A stretch of 33,533 nucleotides of DNA from Gallionella sp. (GTDB lineage Bacteria > Pseudomonadota > Gammaproteobacteria > Burkholderiales > Gallionellaceae): contig JAURZN010000175.1 of NCBI GenBank assembly GCA_030653355.1, forward strand, positions 1-33,533. Direction: 5' to 3'. The translations under genes and the position numbers were made by a program. The notes beneath the pieces were generated by a model that saw nothing but the letters and a program-made list of their open reading frames with translations, did no database searches and was not told the DNA's origin. Shown one piece after another: positions 1 through 8,903 of this stretch. Each line of letters starts with the position of its first letter. Position 1 is the stretch's first letter.

Positions 1-814
1 GTAGCGAGGGCGCCTCTTTGACTTCAGCCACGTCTCGCACATAGACCGGCGTCCCCTCGCGGGAGGCCAACACCACATTGCCGATATCCCGCACATTGCC
101 GACCAGGCCGAGACCGCGCACCAGATACTGCTCCTGCCCGATATCGAGATATTGCCCGCCGACCTGACGGTTGTTGGCGGTGAGGGTCTCCATCACGGTC
201 TTGAAGCTGAGGCCATATTTGATCAGCTTTTGCGGATTGATCAGCACCTGGTATTGTTTTTCCTGTCCGCCCCAGGACGTCACGTCATCCACACCCAGTG
301 CGGTTCGCAGCACTAGGCGAACGTTCCAGTCCTGCAGGGTGCGCAGGTCCATTTCAGACAATTTCTTGTCAGCCGTTTCGATGGTGTACCAGAACACCTG
401 TCCCAGACCCGAAGTATTCGGGCCCAAGCCGGGCTCGCCGTAACCCTGGGGAATACGGTCTTTCGCCTCGAGCAGCTTCTCGCCCACCAGCCGGCGGGCG
501 AAGTAGATGTCGATACTGTCCTTGAAATAGACGCTCACGTAGGAGAGGCCGAATAGCGATACCGAGCGGATTTCCTCCACACCGGCAAGTCCCGCCATGG
601 CGGCTTCCACCGGAGAAGTCAGCAGTTTTTCCACATCCTCGGCGGCCAGACCCGGGGATTCCGTATAGATATTCACCTGCACCGGCGTGACGTCGGGGAA
701 CGCATCCACCGGCACTTCGCGCCAGGCTTTCACCCCCAGCAACACCACCAGCACGAACGCCACCAGCACCAGCACCTTGTAGCGCAATGAGAGATCGACA
801 ATATTGTTCAGCAT
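1..814 (-). CDS. czcA: CzcA-type heavy-metal efflux RND pump, N-terminal part (cut by window edge)
   Basis: This is the inner-membrane proton-driven pump of a tripartite heavy-metal efflux (HME-RND) system. Reading the minus strand from the ATG at 814 gives about 271 residues that run off the window start with no stop. The frame begins MLNNIVDLSLRYKVLVLVAF, the usual first transmembrane helix, followed by the porter-domain signatures VPVDAFPDVTPVQV, SPVEAAMAGLAGVEEIRS and GPNTSGLGQVFWYTI typical of CzcA/CusA proteins. A clear AGGAG ribosome binding site precedes the start, and the gene lies 9 bases after czcB. Full-length family members have about 1,030-1,060 residues, so roughly three quarters lie outside the window. 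The substrate is probably Zn/Co/Cd/Ni-type divalent ions, but the sites that would decide this are not in the visible part, so the substrate is an inference. Confidence 0.93.
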   Translation of the reverse strand, partial: MLNNIVDLSLRYKVLVLVAFVLVVLLGVKAWREVPVDAFPDVTPVQVNIYTESPGLAAEDVEKLLTSPVEAAMAGLAGVEEIRSVSLFGLSYVSVYFKDSIDIYFARRLVGEKLLEAKDRIPQGYGEPGLGPNTSGLGQVFWYTIETADKKLSEMDLRTLQDWNVRLVLRTALGVDDVTSWGGQEKQYQVLINPQKLIKYGLSFKTVMETLTANNRQVGGQYLDIGQEQYLVRGLGLVGNVRDIGNVVLASREGTPVYVRDVAEVKEAPSL

Positions 815-823
815 GGCCGTCTC

Positions 824-2059
824 CTATTCCGCGCCGATTTGCGATTTGAGCAATCGGGCTTTTAGCGCGTAGGCGCCGCTTACCACCACGCTCTCGCCCG
901 CCGCTACGCCAGATTTAAGCACGATGTAACCTTGAGCTCGTTCACCCACTTCCACAGCGCGGGGTTCAAACCCGCCATTTTCAGCGACGAAAACGGTCGG
1001 TATCCCTTGCAGTAGCAACACTGCGTCAACAGGCACGATGAACACCTTGGCACCCGCCCCTTCGGTGTTTATCGCGACACTGGCAAACATTTCAGGTTTC
1101 AGTCTGCCGTCAAGATTCGGCACTTCCACACGCGCCTTGACCGTGCGAGTTTCCTTGTCCATCGTGCTGCTGATGTAGGCGAGCCGCCCTGTGAAGATTT
1201 CATCCGGGTAGGCGGAAATGGTGACCGTGGCCTGTGCGCCTACCTTGACCTTGCCAAGGTCTTTCTCGAACAGATCGCTTTCTATCCACAGGGTGGACAG
1301 ATCGGCCACGGTGAAGAGTGACTTATCCGGCGTGGCGAGCTCCCCCAGCACCGCTTTTTTCTCAATAATTGTGCCGACAAACGGGGCACTCAGCGGAAAC
1401 ACCGAGCCGGAGTGCCCCAGGTCGACACCCATCATGCGCAGCTTGTCACTGGCAGCTCGCAGCGCGGCACGGGCCTTTTCGTGTTCGGCGCGGGCGCGCA
1501 GGTAGTCCTTCTCCGGAATGATGTTGTCGGCGTGCAAACGCTGGGCGCGCTCGAAATTGGCTTGTGTTACCGCAGCCTCGCTCGCCGCTTGCAGATAGCT
1601 GGAATGCGACTCGCCCAGATCGATACTGTCCAACTCCGCCAGCTGTTGTCCCGATTTCACTCGATCACCCAGGCTCGCATTCACCCTGACGACACGCCCT
1701 GGCACACGCGGTGCAACATGCGCCAACCTATCCTGATTGGCCTGGATAGTTGCCGTGACCATGATCTGCCCGGATTTTTTCTGCAATGCCAATTTTTGCA
1801 CTTTGATGCCCGCTGTTTGGGCTTCTTCGGCACTCAAGGCAAGCAGTTTTTCGAGGCTTTTTTCGTCCTGTTTTTCCTGTTTGGGAGTTACCTCGTTATT
1901 GCTCGCCGGTTCCGTTTTTTCGGACTGCCTTGCGTCTTTCTCCGGTGCTTTGGGTTTGTCGCCGCACCCTGTAAGAATGATTGTAAATAAACTACTGATC
2001 AGTAGCCAAGAGCCCCAGCGCCCCAAGTCACGCTTTTGTGGGTTGTGTAAGTTTTTCAT
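824..2059 (-). CDS. czcB: CzcB-type periplasmic adaptor (membrane fusion) lipoprotein
   Basis: This 411-residue adaptor would link the CzcA pump to the CzcC outer-membrane channel. The N-terminus has a hydrophobic segment ending in the lipobox LTGC, with Cys at about residue 32, so it is probably a lipoprotein anchored in the inner membrane. A charged, Lys/Glu-rich linker follows (residues 35-80), then a barrel-sandwich/lipoyl half (VAPRVPGRVVRVNASLGDRV), an alpha-helical hairpin, the second lipoyl half (LSAPFVGTIIEKKAVLGE) and a beta-barrel with WIESDLFEKDLGKVKVG. There is no N-terminal heavy-metal-binding motif and no C-terminal CusF domain, unlike the other adaptor in this window. AAGGA lies about 9 bases before the ATG. 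It lies between czcC and czcA and is transcribed with them. Confidence 0.93.
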   Translation of the reverse strand: MKNLHNPQKRDLGRWGSWLLISSLFTIILTGCGDKPKAPEKDARQSEKTEPASNNEVTPKQEKQDEKSLEKLLALSAEEAQTAGIKVQKLALQKKSGQIMVTATIQANQDRLAHVAPRVPGRVVRVNASLGDRVKSGQQLAELDSIDLGESHSSYLQAASEAAVTQANFERAQRLHADNIIPEKDYLRARAEHEKARAALRAASDKLRMMGVDLGHSGSVFPLSAPFVGTIIEKKAVLGELATPDKSLFTVADLSTLWIESDLFEKDLGKVKVGAQATVTISAYPDEIFTGRLAYISSTMDKETRTVKARVEVPNLDGRLKPEMFASVAINTEGAGAKVFIVPVDAVLLLQGIPTVFVAENGGFEPRAVEVGERAQGYIVLKSGVAAGESVVVSGAYALKARLLKSQIGAE

Positions 2060-2090
2060 GTCATGAATTCCTTGATTTTTAATTTTTTGT

Positions 2091-3389
2091 TCAGTGCATG
2101 TCGCGCGCGGGCTGCCAGCCCGCCGCCGCTTCCAGCGTCACCTGGGTCAAGCGCAATTCGGTGCGGGCATCGAGCAGGTCCCGCTGCCCATCCAACACCT
2201 GGCGGTTGACCAGCAACAATTGCAGCAGCCCGATTTCCCCCTCCCGGAAAGAAATGGAGGACAGGTGCTGGTTTTCTTCCAGGCTGGGCAACACCGATTC
2301 CTTGAGCCGTTTCACTCGATCCTTGAGATTACTGAAGCGCCCCCACAGCGCGACCACTTGGACGCGTACATCACGGGAGGCTGCCTGCTTTTCGATTTCG
2401 GCTTGGGTAAAATCGGTCTCGGCACGACCGATACCAGCCGCATTCCGGCGGAACAGGGGAATTGGTAAGGAAACACTTAAGGACGCAACCTTGTTATCAA
2501 CACCCAACTCGCGACCATAACGCAAACTCAACGTCACGTCCGGGTAAATTGAGGCGCGTTCCAGCTCAACCCGACCCCTTGCAGCCCCTTCTCTGTAATC
2601 CAGGACATTCAAAAGCGGGCGGCGGGCTACACTGGCCAGCAAATCCCCCAACGTGTAAGAGGAAATATCAACGTCGAGCGAACCGGTAACTTCCGGAATT
2701 TGGTCTGGAGGCATCTGGAGGAGTGCAGACAGGTCGACACAAGCCTGCACAAGTTGCTCTCTCAATATGGATACCTGATTTTGGGCGCGTTCCGCTTCCA
2801 CATTGGCGAGATTGCCATCCAGCCGACTATCCTCGCCTGCCGCAACGCGTTTGCCGACGGCTTTGGCGGCATCTTCGATGAGCTTGAGCGTTGATTCCTC
2901 GGTCTGGATGCGCAACTGGAGGCTCAGCACCCGCACAAAACGTTGCTCAACGTCCGCATGCACCTGGCGTTTCGTTTCGGCGATGCTTTCCTGGATTGCC
3001 GCAAAATTTTTCTCGGCTGCTCGTTGCCGAATGCCTTGTTGCCCAGCGATCTCAAAGGTCTGGGACAGACCTGATACACCATCCTTGTTATTAATCGATT
3101 GGCCGGTCTGTGAAACATTAAGACTGCGCCTTTCGGTAGAAATCTGTGGGTTATTCCACAGCAGCGCACCAGCATCGCTGAGTTCGCCCTGCGCTGCTGC
3201 AAGATTCGCCTGGGTAGCCCGCAGTAACGGGTTGGCTTGTTCAGCCTGTTGCCAGGCTTGCTCCAACGTGAGCGGAGCCGACAGGGCTGAAAGTGGAATC
3301 AAAGATGCAAACAAGAATGGCACGCCGATAAGGCGGCGCATTAGCCGCATCCCGACGCGCAGGTTGCGAAAAATAGTGACGAATTGCAC
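2091..3389 (-). CDS. czcC: CzcC-type outer-membrane efflux channel (TolC family)
   Basis: This 432-residue protein is the outer-membrane channel of the czc system. After a basic N-terminus it has a signal peptide-like stretch (GVPFLFASLIPLSALSA). It then shows the two TolC-type repeats rich in long helices: LTLEQAWQQAEQANPLLRAT begins the first, and SIYPDVTLSLRYGRELGVD marks the second-repeat beta strand. The start is taken as GTG at 3389 because AAGGAG lies 5 bases upstream. An ATG start is also possible at Met14, but it has no such site. The gene is 31 bases before czcB, in one operon with czcB and czcA. The assignment to the CzcC branch rests on the neighbours more than on the protein itself. 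Confidence 0.92.
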   Translation of the reverse strand: MQFVTIFRNLRVGMRLMRRLIGVPFLFASLIPLSALSAPLTLEQAWQQAEQANPLLRATQANLAAAQGELSDAGALLWNNPQISTERRSLNVSQTGQSINNKDGVSGLSQTFEIAGQQGIRQRAAEKNFAAIQESIAETKRQVHADVEQRFVRVLSLQLRIQTEESTLKLIEDAAKAVGKRVAAGEDSRLDGNLANVEAERAQNQVSILREQLVQACVDLSALLQMPPDQIPEVTGSLDVDISSYTLGDLLASVARRPLLNVLDYREGAARGRVELERASIYPDVTLSLRYGRELGVDNKVASLSVSLPIPLFRRNAAGIGRAETDFTQAEIEKQAASRDVRVQVVALWGRFSNLKDRVKRLKESVLPSLEENQHLSSISFREGEIGLLQLLLVNRQVLDGQRDLLDARTELRLTQVTLEAAAGWQPARDMH

Positions 3390-3475
3390 GATAACTCCTT
3401 CAGATATGCGTGCGCCAACTCACTTGAGGCGAGCGCGCACTCAAAACAAAATCAAAAACCGATTTGAATCGAATC

Positions 3476-3829
3476 TTAGGAAAGGAGTCGCGGTGGACGG
3501 AAACGTGCGTCGGGAGAAAGGAGTTGAAAGGTATGAGGATGCTGAATAGAATATTCGTCTACGAATTCAGGAAGTAGGGAAATTGGCTGACCGAGCAACC
3601 CCACGAAATGCCCGACTGCATGGCACCAGTGATTACACGGGCTTTGGGGTGAAACATCCGCTTTGATGCCTTGAAATTTAGATGAAGAGTGATGGTCATC
3701 CACAGCCAAGCTACGTTGCTCGTCGAACCACACGTCAGTTACTGGTTCCTTGTTAAACGTCCAGCCGCCAGCGTTGATCACGAGCGTGATCATGAGAAAG
3801 TAAACGGTCTGGCGGATGAATCTACACAT
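3476..3829 (-). CDS. small secreted CzcI-like protein upstream of czcCBA
   Basis: This 117-residue protein precedes czcC by 86 bases on the same strand. The N-terminus (MCRFIRQTVYFLMITLVINA) looks like a signal peptide. The mature part contains a Cys/His cluster, CNHWCHAVGHFVGLL, and the C-terminus is proline/arginine-rich (RFRPPRLLS). CzcI of Cupriavidus czc operons is a small periplasmic protein in the same position and is linked to metal-dependent expression of the operon. I assign this protein to that type by position, size and the Cys/His cluster, not by alignment. A second small secreted Cys/His protein sits ahead of the Cus operon at 18949-19320. No strong ribosome binding site is visible before the ATG. 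Confidence 0.62.
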   Translation of the reverse strand: MCRFIRQTVYFLMITLVINAGGWTFNKEPVTDVWFDEQRSLAVDDHHSSSKFQGIKADVSPQSPCNHWCHAVGHFVGLLGQPISLLPEFVDEYSIQHPHTFQLLSPDARFRPPRLLS

Positions 3830-4189
3830 GTTTCAATACTAAAGGATTTTGTGGTTTAAGTACATTTATTAAGCATGCCTCGTTTTCCACGTGGAAAGTT
3901 TGGTGAGTTCAAATTGCTGATAGATACATCCAAGATGGTTCGTTCAATGTCTCCTTCACGGCACACTGCATTACGCCACGAACGGCTGCTTTATTGCTGC
4001 GAATTTTACACCTTGACGGGCAGGTAACGTATAGCGGTCGAATTGCACGGTGGTTGTCATCCATCCGGTTTTTCGAGACTAAACCGAACTTCACATTTCC
4101 CAATTGCAGATATTCGTGGTAATCAGAAAATGCCCTATTCCAACATTCTCATGTTCATGATGAATGCAATTGAATTTCCCACTTATCAG
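3830..4189. other. 360-base gap between the copper and czc operons
   Basis: I see no convincing gene here. A 64-codon open frame at 3909-4103 (minus) has no ribosome binding site and no recognisable features. The segment must carry the end of the upstream 4190-8889 gene group and the promoter of the czcI-czcCBA operon. The only strong structure is the 14-base palindrome at 3884-3897. I did not find a clear terminator hairpin with a T-run. Confidence 0.5.
3884..3897. promoter_or_regulatory. 14-base perfect palindrome upstream of the czcI-like gene
   Basis: TTTCCACGTGGAAA is perfectly self-complementary and lies 55-68 bases before the start codon of the czcI-like gene, where an operator would be expected. 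No regulator gene is nearby and I do not recognise the consensus, so its role as an operator is inference. Confidence 0.35.
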
Positions 4190-4666
4190 CTAGTGACAAC
4201 CTTTTTTGTTTTCAACTTCCAAACTGCCAATCTCGCATTCTTCCCGGTAATTGATAAAGGCCAGCTTCAGACGATCTACCCAGCCCCCGCCAAGCTCGGA
4301 ACCGATAAAGGTTAACTTATCTGCAATCTGCTCAGTGGTGACCTGTATCAGGTCATACTGTATTTCGATCTTGTTTGCCTCGATGTGAACCGCCTGTATC
4401 CCCATCATCGAAAGCAGCGCCTGCTTCACCTGCCCGGCCTGAACGGCATCCAGTGGTTCAGAGAGCATCAGACTACGTTTTTTGATCACTTCTCTGCCTT
4501 GTTGTGCGGGTGCTTTGTGTCCGGGAAGTCCGATATATAAACGCGGATTCGCCAGAAATCTTTCGCGGCACTGCTCAGAACAAAAAGCATACTGTATGCC
4601 TTCGTATTCGCAGGCATGGGACGTTGTTGGGACTTCCATGTGACAAACCGGGTCTTCGGCGTTCAT
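4190..4666 (-). CDS. YHS-domain protein with a C-terminal HMA-like fold
   Basis: This 158-residue protein starts at the ATG at 4666, which has a strong AGGAGGTG site upstream; longer in-frame starts would run into the preceding gene. Residues 1-50 form a YHS domain (MNAEDPVCHMEV, then YAFCSEQCRERFLANP). These are small metal-binding modules found in copper and other metal systems, with paired cysteines (DPVC, CSEQC). Residues 60-140 alternate strands and helices like an HMA/ferredoxin-like domain (VKQALLSMMGIQAVHI, VTTEQIADKLTFIG) but lack the CxxC metal site. The C-terminus ends KKGCH. It lies 10 bases after a methyltransferase-like gene at the end of the copper operon. A metal-trafficking role is likely, but the exact function is unknown. 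Confidence 0.8.
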   Translation of the reverse strand: MNAEDPVCHMEVPTTSHACEYEGIQYAFCSEQCRERFLANPRLYIGLPGHKAPAQQGREVIKKRSLMLSEPLDAVQAGQVKQALLSMMGIQAVHIEANKIEIQYDLIQVTTEQIADKLTFIGSELGGGWVDRLKLAFINYREECEIGSLEVENKKGCH

Positions 4667-4676
4667 GACGCACCTC

Positions 4677-5321
4677 CTATGATTTTGAACGTGTTCGTTG
4701 CGGGATGAACCTTGATGTATGAGCCGCATATTCCCGCCACTGCGCGCCAAAACGGACTTCTGCATCTCGCTCCTCGGTATGCGCCAGACGCACATACATC
4801 CACACCAGCACAGGGAACATCAACAGGGTCAGCAGCGTTGGCCATTGCAACAAGAAACCAAACATGATGAGTACGAAAGCATCGTACTGGGGATGGCGGA
4901 TTTTGGCATAAGGCCCGGTAATCGCCAGTTGATGATTACGCTGCGCCTGATAGAGAATTTTCCATGCAGATGCAAGCAGGATGAATCCGCCGCCGATAAA
5001 TACAAAACTGAGCATGTGCAACGGATCGGTGTGCGGATCGCCCCTCCAGCCGAGCAGTGTATGCCAGAGATGACCGCTATTATGGGAAGAAATATCAACA
5101 CCGGGATAACGGGTTTGCAACCAGCCGGTAAGCAGATAAATCGTCAGCGGAAAACCGTACATCTCGGCGAACAGCGCCACGATGAAGGCCGAGAACGCAC
5201 TGAACGAGCGCCAGTCGCGCGGCGTTTTTGGTTTGGTGAAGCTGAATGCAAAAATGATGAACACCAGCGAGTTAATGATGACCAGCGACCACAGGCCATA
5301 AGCGTTTTCCGTGAAGTTCAT
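4677..5321 (-). CDS. isoprenylcysteine methyltransferase-like integral membrane protein
   Basis: This 214-residue protein has about five hydrophobic segments. The C-terminal half carries the signature of the ICMT/PEMT-like membrane methyltransferase family: GPYAKIRHPQYDAFVLIMFG (RHP-x-Y), then HTEERDAEVRFGAQWREYAA, which would bind S-adenosylmethionine and the headgroup. Members of this family are often found in bacterial metal-resistance clusters without a known substrate. Its ATG overlaps the stop of the DUF2933 gene (ATGA), implying translational coupling. The substrate cannot be told from sequence. Confidence 0.8.
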   Translation of the reverse strand: MNFTENAYGLWSLVIINSLVFIIFAFSFTKPKTPRDWRSFSAFSAFIVALFAEMYGFPLTIYLLTGWLQTRYPGVDISSHNSGHLWHTLLGWRGDPHTDPLHMLSFVFIGGGFILLASAWKILYQAQRNHQLAITGPYAKIRHPQYDAFVLIMFGFLLQWPTLLTLLMFPVLVWMYVRLAHTEERDAEVRFGAQWREYAAHTSRFIPQRTRSKS

Positions 5322-5539
5322 TTTTCGCTCCTATCAGTATCATGCCCGCCGTGTCCGCCATGCATGAACAGATGCATCAACGGACAGGCCAGCAGCAACA
5401 GAAATGGCAACGCGCCCAGCAGATGAGCACGGTGTTCGGTAAACAGAAAAAATGCAGCAATCGCCAGAAATGCAACGAGAATCCAGTTGTATCCCTTTTG
5501 CGCACAACTGCGCCCGTCAGGTTCGTCCTGCTTCATCAC
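5318..5539 (-). CDS. DUF2933 small membrane protein with His-rich tail
   Basis: This is a 73-residue protein with two adjacent hydrophobic helices (WILVAFLAIAAFFLF and LLGALPFLLLLACPLMHLFM) and a C-terminal HGGHGGHD tail. This matches the short DUF2933 proteins found next to copper ATPases. The tail could bind metal. It sits 42 bases after the ATPase gene and overlaps the methyltransferase-like gene by 4 bases. Either Met1 or Met2 may be the start. Confidence 0.8.
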   Translation of the reverse strand: MMKQDEPDGRSCAQKGYNWILVAFLAIAAFFLFTEHRAHLLGALPFLLLLACPLMHLFMHGGHGGHDTDRSEK

Positions 5540-5581
5540 GCTCTCCTTTCAGGAAAAAGTTTACGTCCAAAAAAAACCTTG

Positions 5582-7972
5582 TTACATCTTCACCCTGTTT
5601 AGCCTGAGTGCATTCAGTATCACCGACACAGAACTGAAACTCATCGCTGCGGCGGCGATGATCGGCGAGAGTAGCAAGCCGAAGAACGGGTACAGCACGC
5701 CTGCCGCAATCGGAATGCCGAGTATGTTGTAGATGAAGGCAAAAAATAGGTTCTGGCGGATGTTGCGCATGGTGGCGCGTGACAGACGCAGCGCACGCAC
5801 GATGCCGTTCAGGTCGCCCTTGATCAGCGTGATGCCTGCACTCTCCATCGCCACATCGGTTCCGGTGCCCATCGCGATGCCCACCTGCGCCTGAGCCAGT
5901 GCAGGCGCGTCGTTGATGCCGTCGCCTGCCATCGCCACGATGCGCCCCTCTGCCTGCAACTGCTTGACAATGGAGGCTTTCTGCTCAGGCAGCACTTCAG
6001 CTTCGATACGGTCTATGCCCAATTTTTTTGCAACCGCTTGTGCCGTGATGCGGTTGTCTCCGGTAAGCATGATGACTTGCACGCCTTCTTCATGCAGGGC
6101 GCGGATCGCCTCTGCCGTAGATGCCTTGACCGGATCGGCCACGCCGATCAGTCCCGCCGCCTTATTGTCGATTGCCAGCAACATCACCGTCTGTCCGTCG
6201 CTGCGCAGCGCCTCGGCACGGATGTGCAAGTCGCTTGCATCGATGTGTAATTCTTCAAAAAGTTTGAGATTGCCCAGCGCGATTGCCCTGCCCTCGACCG
6301 TGCCCGCCACGCCCTTGCCGGTGAACGATTTAAAATCACTGACTGTGTTGAGTGTTATTCCCTTTTTCTCTGCGCCGTTCACGATGGCTGCAGCCAGCGG
6401 GTGTTCGCTGGCGCGTTCCAGACTGGCGCCCAGCCGCAGCACCTCATCCTCTTCAAATCCGGCAAGCGGAATGACCGAAGTCAGTTTCGGTTTGCCCTCG
6501 GTCAGCGTGCCGGTCTTGTCCACTACCAGCGTGTTTACCTTTTCCATGATTTCCAGCGCTTCGGCATTCTTGATCAGCACGCCGGCCAAGGCACCGCGTC
6601 CGGTGCCGACCATGATGGACATCGGCGTGGCCAGTCCCAGCGCGCACGGGCAGGCGATAATCAGCACCGCCACCGCGTTGACGATGGCATGCGCCAGGCG
6701 CGGCTCCGGCCCAAAGAGTCCCCATACCGCTAGTGTGGCGAGCGCTGCCAGCACCACTGCCGGCACAAAATAACCCGCAGTGACATCGGCCAGCCGCTGG
6801 ATAGGCGCGCGCGAACGTTGCGCCTCGCTCACCATATGCACAATCTGCGCCAGCAAGGTGTCTGCCCCTACGCGCTCGGCGCGCATCAACAAACTGCCGG
6901 TGCCGTTCACCGTGGCACCGATCAGCCTTGCATCTGTCGTTTTTTCCACCGGAATGGATTCGCCGGTGACCATGGATTCATCCAGCGAACTGTTACCTTC
7001 CAGCACCACCCCGTCTACCGGCACCTTCTCGCCAGGACGCACGCGCAGCACATCGCTAGGCTGCACTTGTTCCAGCGGAATGTCTTCCTCGTGTCCGTCA
7101 GCACGCACGATGCGCGCGGTTTTTGGTGCTAAGCCCAGCAGCAGTTTGATTGCGGCACTGGTCTGGCTGCGTGCGCGCAATTCCATCACCTGCCCCAGCA
7201 GCACCAACGCCATGATCACCGCAGCAGCCTCGAAATAAACCGGCACGGTTTCCCCCATGCTGCGCATTGCAGGTGGAAAATTCCCCGGCAGCAACATCGC
7301 AATCACGCTGTATGTCCACGCCACGCCGACACCGAGCGAAATCAGCGTGAACATGTTGAGACTGCGGTTGACCAGTGAAGCCCAGCCGCGCCGGAAGATC
7401 GGCCAGCCGCCCCACAACACAACCGGGGTTGCCAGAAAAAATTCCAGCCATTGCAACACCGTCATCGAAACGGAATCCGGTATGAATTGCGGTGCCAGAT
7501 CGGATGCCATCGCCATCACGAACACCGGCAAGGCCAACGCCGCGCTTAGCCAGAAACGGCGCGTCATGTCATGCAATTCGGTATTGTCATCATCAGGTGC
7601 GTTGCGCGGCTCCAGTGCCATGCCGCAGATCGGGCAACTACCGGGTTCATTGCGCACGATCTCAGGGTGCATCGGGCAGGTATATTCGGTAGCACCTGAC
7701 TTGGCCGTAACTGGTGCAATCGGTTCCAAGGCCATACCACACTTGGGACATGAACCCGGCGCAGGCTGGCGAATTTCCGGATGCATCGGGCAGGTGAATA
7801 CACCTGCGATTTGAACGGTAGCCGTCACAGCCGGCTTAAGGTATTCAGTGGGATTTGCCTGAAACTTGGCCAGACACTTCACGCTGCAAAACAGATAAGT
7901 TTGTCCGCTCTCTACGAGGCGGTACGTGCTGTCGGCAGAGACTGTCATGCCGCATACGGGATCAGTTGCCAT
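5582..7972 (-). CDS. copA: Cu(+)-exporting P1B-type ATPase with YHS and two CPMHPE domains
   Basis: This 796-residue ATPase would pump cytosolic Cu(+) (or Ag(+)) to the periplasm. Residues 4-46 are a YHS domain ([14 protein letters not shown]). Residues 59-84 and 97-122 are two heavy-metal-binding repeats ([20 protein letters not shown] and [20 protein letters not shown]); no classical HMA domain is present. The catalytic core is complete: TGES actuator (337-340), CPC in helix 6 (441-443), DKTGT phosphorylation site (485-489), HP locus (524-525) and GDGINDAP (683-690). Helix 7 has YN and helix 8 has MSFSS, as expected for the Cu(+) subgroup. AGGGG lies 8 bases before the ATG. It heads the DUF2933-ICMT-YHS genes and follows two accessory genes, all in one direction. 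Confidence 0.95.
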   Translation of the reverse strand: MATDPVCGMTVSADSTYRLVESGQTYLFCSVKCLAKFQANPTEYLKPAVTATVQIAGVFTCPMHPEIRQPAPGSCPKCGMALEPIAPVTAKSGATEYTCPMHPEIVRNEPGSCPICGMALEPRNAPDDDNTELHDMTRRFWLSAALALPVFVMAMASDLAPQFIPDSVSMTVLQWLEFFLATPVVLWGGWPIFRRGWASLVNRSLNMFTLISLGVGVAWTYSVIAMLLPGNFPPAMRSMGETVPVYFEAAAVIMALVLLGQVMELRARSQTSAAIKLLLGLAPKTARIVRADGHEEDIPLEQVQPSDVLRVRPGEKVPVDGVVLEGNSSLDESMVTGESIPVEKTTDARLIGATVNGTGSLLMRAERVGADTLLAQIVHMVSEAQRSRAPIQRLADVTAGYFVPAVVLAALATLAVWGLFGPEPRLAHAIVNAVAVLIIACPCALGLATPMSIMVGTGRGALAGVLIKNAEALEIMEKVNTLVVDKTGTLTEGKPKLTSVIPLAGFEEDEVLRLGASLERASEHPLAAAIVNGAEKKGITLNTVSDFKSFTGKGVAGTVEGRAIALGNLKLFEELHIDASDLHIRAEALRSDGQTVMLLAIDNKAAGLIGVADPVKASTAEAIRALHEEGVQVIMLTGDNRITAQAVAKKLGIDRIEAEVLPEQKASIVKQLQAEGRIVAMAGDGINDAPALAQAQVGIAMGTGTDVAMESAGITLIKGDLNGIVRALRLSRATMRNIRQNLFFAFIYNILGIPIAAGVLYPFFGLLLSPIIAAAAMSFSSVSVILNALRLNRVKM

Positions 7973-8011
7973 TGCATGCCCCTTTCCGGCGGTGGAAATT
8001 GCCTCAGTGAA

Positions 8012-8413
8012 TCATTTGATCAACCATTTGAAGCTTCTGGGAGACTTGTCGCCTGCCAGACGTATTTGCAGTTCCATTGATCGTGGCTGCGGGACAACCG
8101 CCCTGAAGCGCAACAAGCCCTTGCGGTGATGGCCTCCGGGCGGCGCGCCGTCCCAGGCCAGCGGCAGGTATTGCTTGCCATCAACAATCAGCGTTGCAGA
8201 CTTGGTCAAATCATCGCTCAAGGCCTGCGTATGGGTTTCCAGCGTCACCTCAAAAGTCCATGTTTTCGCATCCGCAGGAATAGCATGCAGCATGGTGGTT
8301 ACCTTGATGTCCCGGTCATTGCTTATTTGCGCTGCCATCTCCACCGCATCGCATGTCGCAATGAGGCCGTTATGCACAAAGGCAATCAACGTTGCAAATG
8401 CCAAACTGCTCAA
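8012..8413 (-). CDS. secreted hypothetical protein of the copper cluster, N-terminus interrupted by TAA
   Basis: I do not recognise the family by name. The 133 residues from a TTG at 8413 include a hydrophobic leader (LAFATLIAFVHNGLIATC) and a soluble part with WTFEVTLETHTQALSDDL, LAWDGAPPGGHHRKGLLRF and a C-terminal FKWLIK. This suggests an exported beta-rich protein with a His pair. The TTG has no ribosome binding site. A better start is the ATG at 8428, preceded by GGGAG at 8 bases and overlapping the stop of the gene before it, but that frame reads M-L-K-stop-Y-L-S-S-L and is cut by TAA at 8417-8419. If the TAA is read through or is an error, a complete signal peptide results. The protein may therefore be inactive, or start weakly at TTG. 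Confidence 0.62.
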   Translation of the reverse strand: MSSLAFATLIAFVHNGLIATCDAVEMAAQISNDRDIKVTTMLHAIPADAKTWTFEVTLETHTQALSDDLTKSATLIVDGKQYLPLAWDGAPPGGHHRKGLLRFRAVVPQPRSMELQIRLAGDKSPRSFKWLIK

Positions 8414-8421
8414 ATATTATT

Positions 8422-8889
8422 TCAGCATTTTTTATGCTCCCGTGTAACGTTGATGACTTTAGGTATGATATAGAGAATACCGGCCACGTTAAAGGCAAGA
8501 CCGACCCAGAACAACTCGATTTGATATTCTGCAACGATGGTGAGAAAGCCGGTGATGCCCAGAACAGGCAAGATATTGACCAGATAATGTGCGCAACAGG
8601 AAACCATTGCCGCAGTGGAGGTCGTGCCGGACACCGCTACCACCTTGCCTGATGCGCCATGTTGCCCGACAAGTTGCTTGAGGTAGGTGTAGAGACCGAC
8701 CTGAATGCCGAATCCCAACGCAAGGGACACGAAGAAATACCAGAACTTTGTAAACTGCTCGAGTGTGAAATCCACCCCAGAAATCAGACTGACCACCGCA
8801 AAATAAATGGCGAGCAACAACACAAATGCACCCGCTCCAAATTGGATGGGTCTTATGGATAGAGCCGTCTCAGATTGTTGCTGCGTCAT
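8422..8889 (-). CDS. multi-spanning membrane protein with adjacent Cys pair, metal-cluster accessory
   Basis: This is a 155-residue protein with about four to five hydrophobic segments (near residues 17-38, 50-70, 102-122 and 125-145). A conserved-looking SCCAHY at 97-102 sits just inside or at the edge of a helix and could bind a soft metal. The start is Met at 8889, with GAGG just upstream; an ATG at 8937 has no ribosome binding site. The C-terminus reads EHKKC, and its stop overlaps the preferred start of the next gene. It is the first membrane gene ahead of the ATPase. I cannot name the family; a copper-linked membrane role is inferred from position and the Cys pair. Confidence 0.7.
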   Translation of the reverse strand: MTQQQSETALSIRPIQFGAGAFVLLLAIYFAVVSLISGVDFTLEQFTKFWYFFVSLALGFGIQVGLYTYLKQLVGQHGASGKVVAVSGTTSTAAMVSCCAHYLVNILPVLGITGFLTIVAEYQIELFWVGLAFNVAGILYIIPKVINVTREHKKC

Positions 8890-8903
8890 GCTGACCTCAC
8901 ATT

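Noticed and set aside
1412-1990. 192-codon plus-strand frame opposite czcB
   Set aside because: Antisense shadow of a well-supported adaptor gene; its sequence shows no family features.
3909-4103. 64-codon open frame on the minus strand in the gap before the czcI-like gene
   Set aside because: No ribosome binding site, no domain or signal features, and it lies where promoter sequence is expected.
5913-6773. 286-codon plus-strand frame opposite the copper ATPase
   Set aside because: Ser/Ala/Pro-rich shadow typical of the antisense strand of a GC-rich gene; the ATPase motifs are complete on the minus strand.
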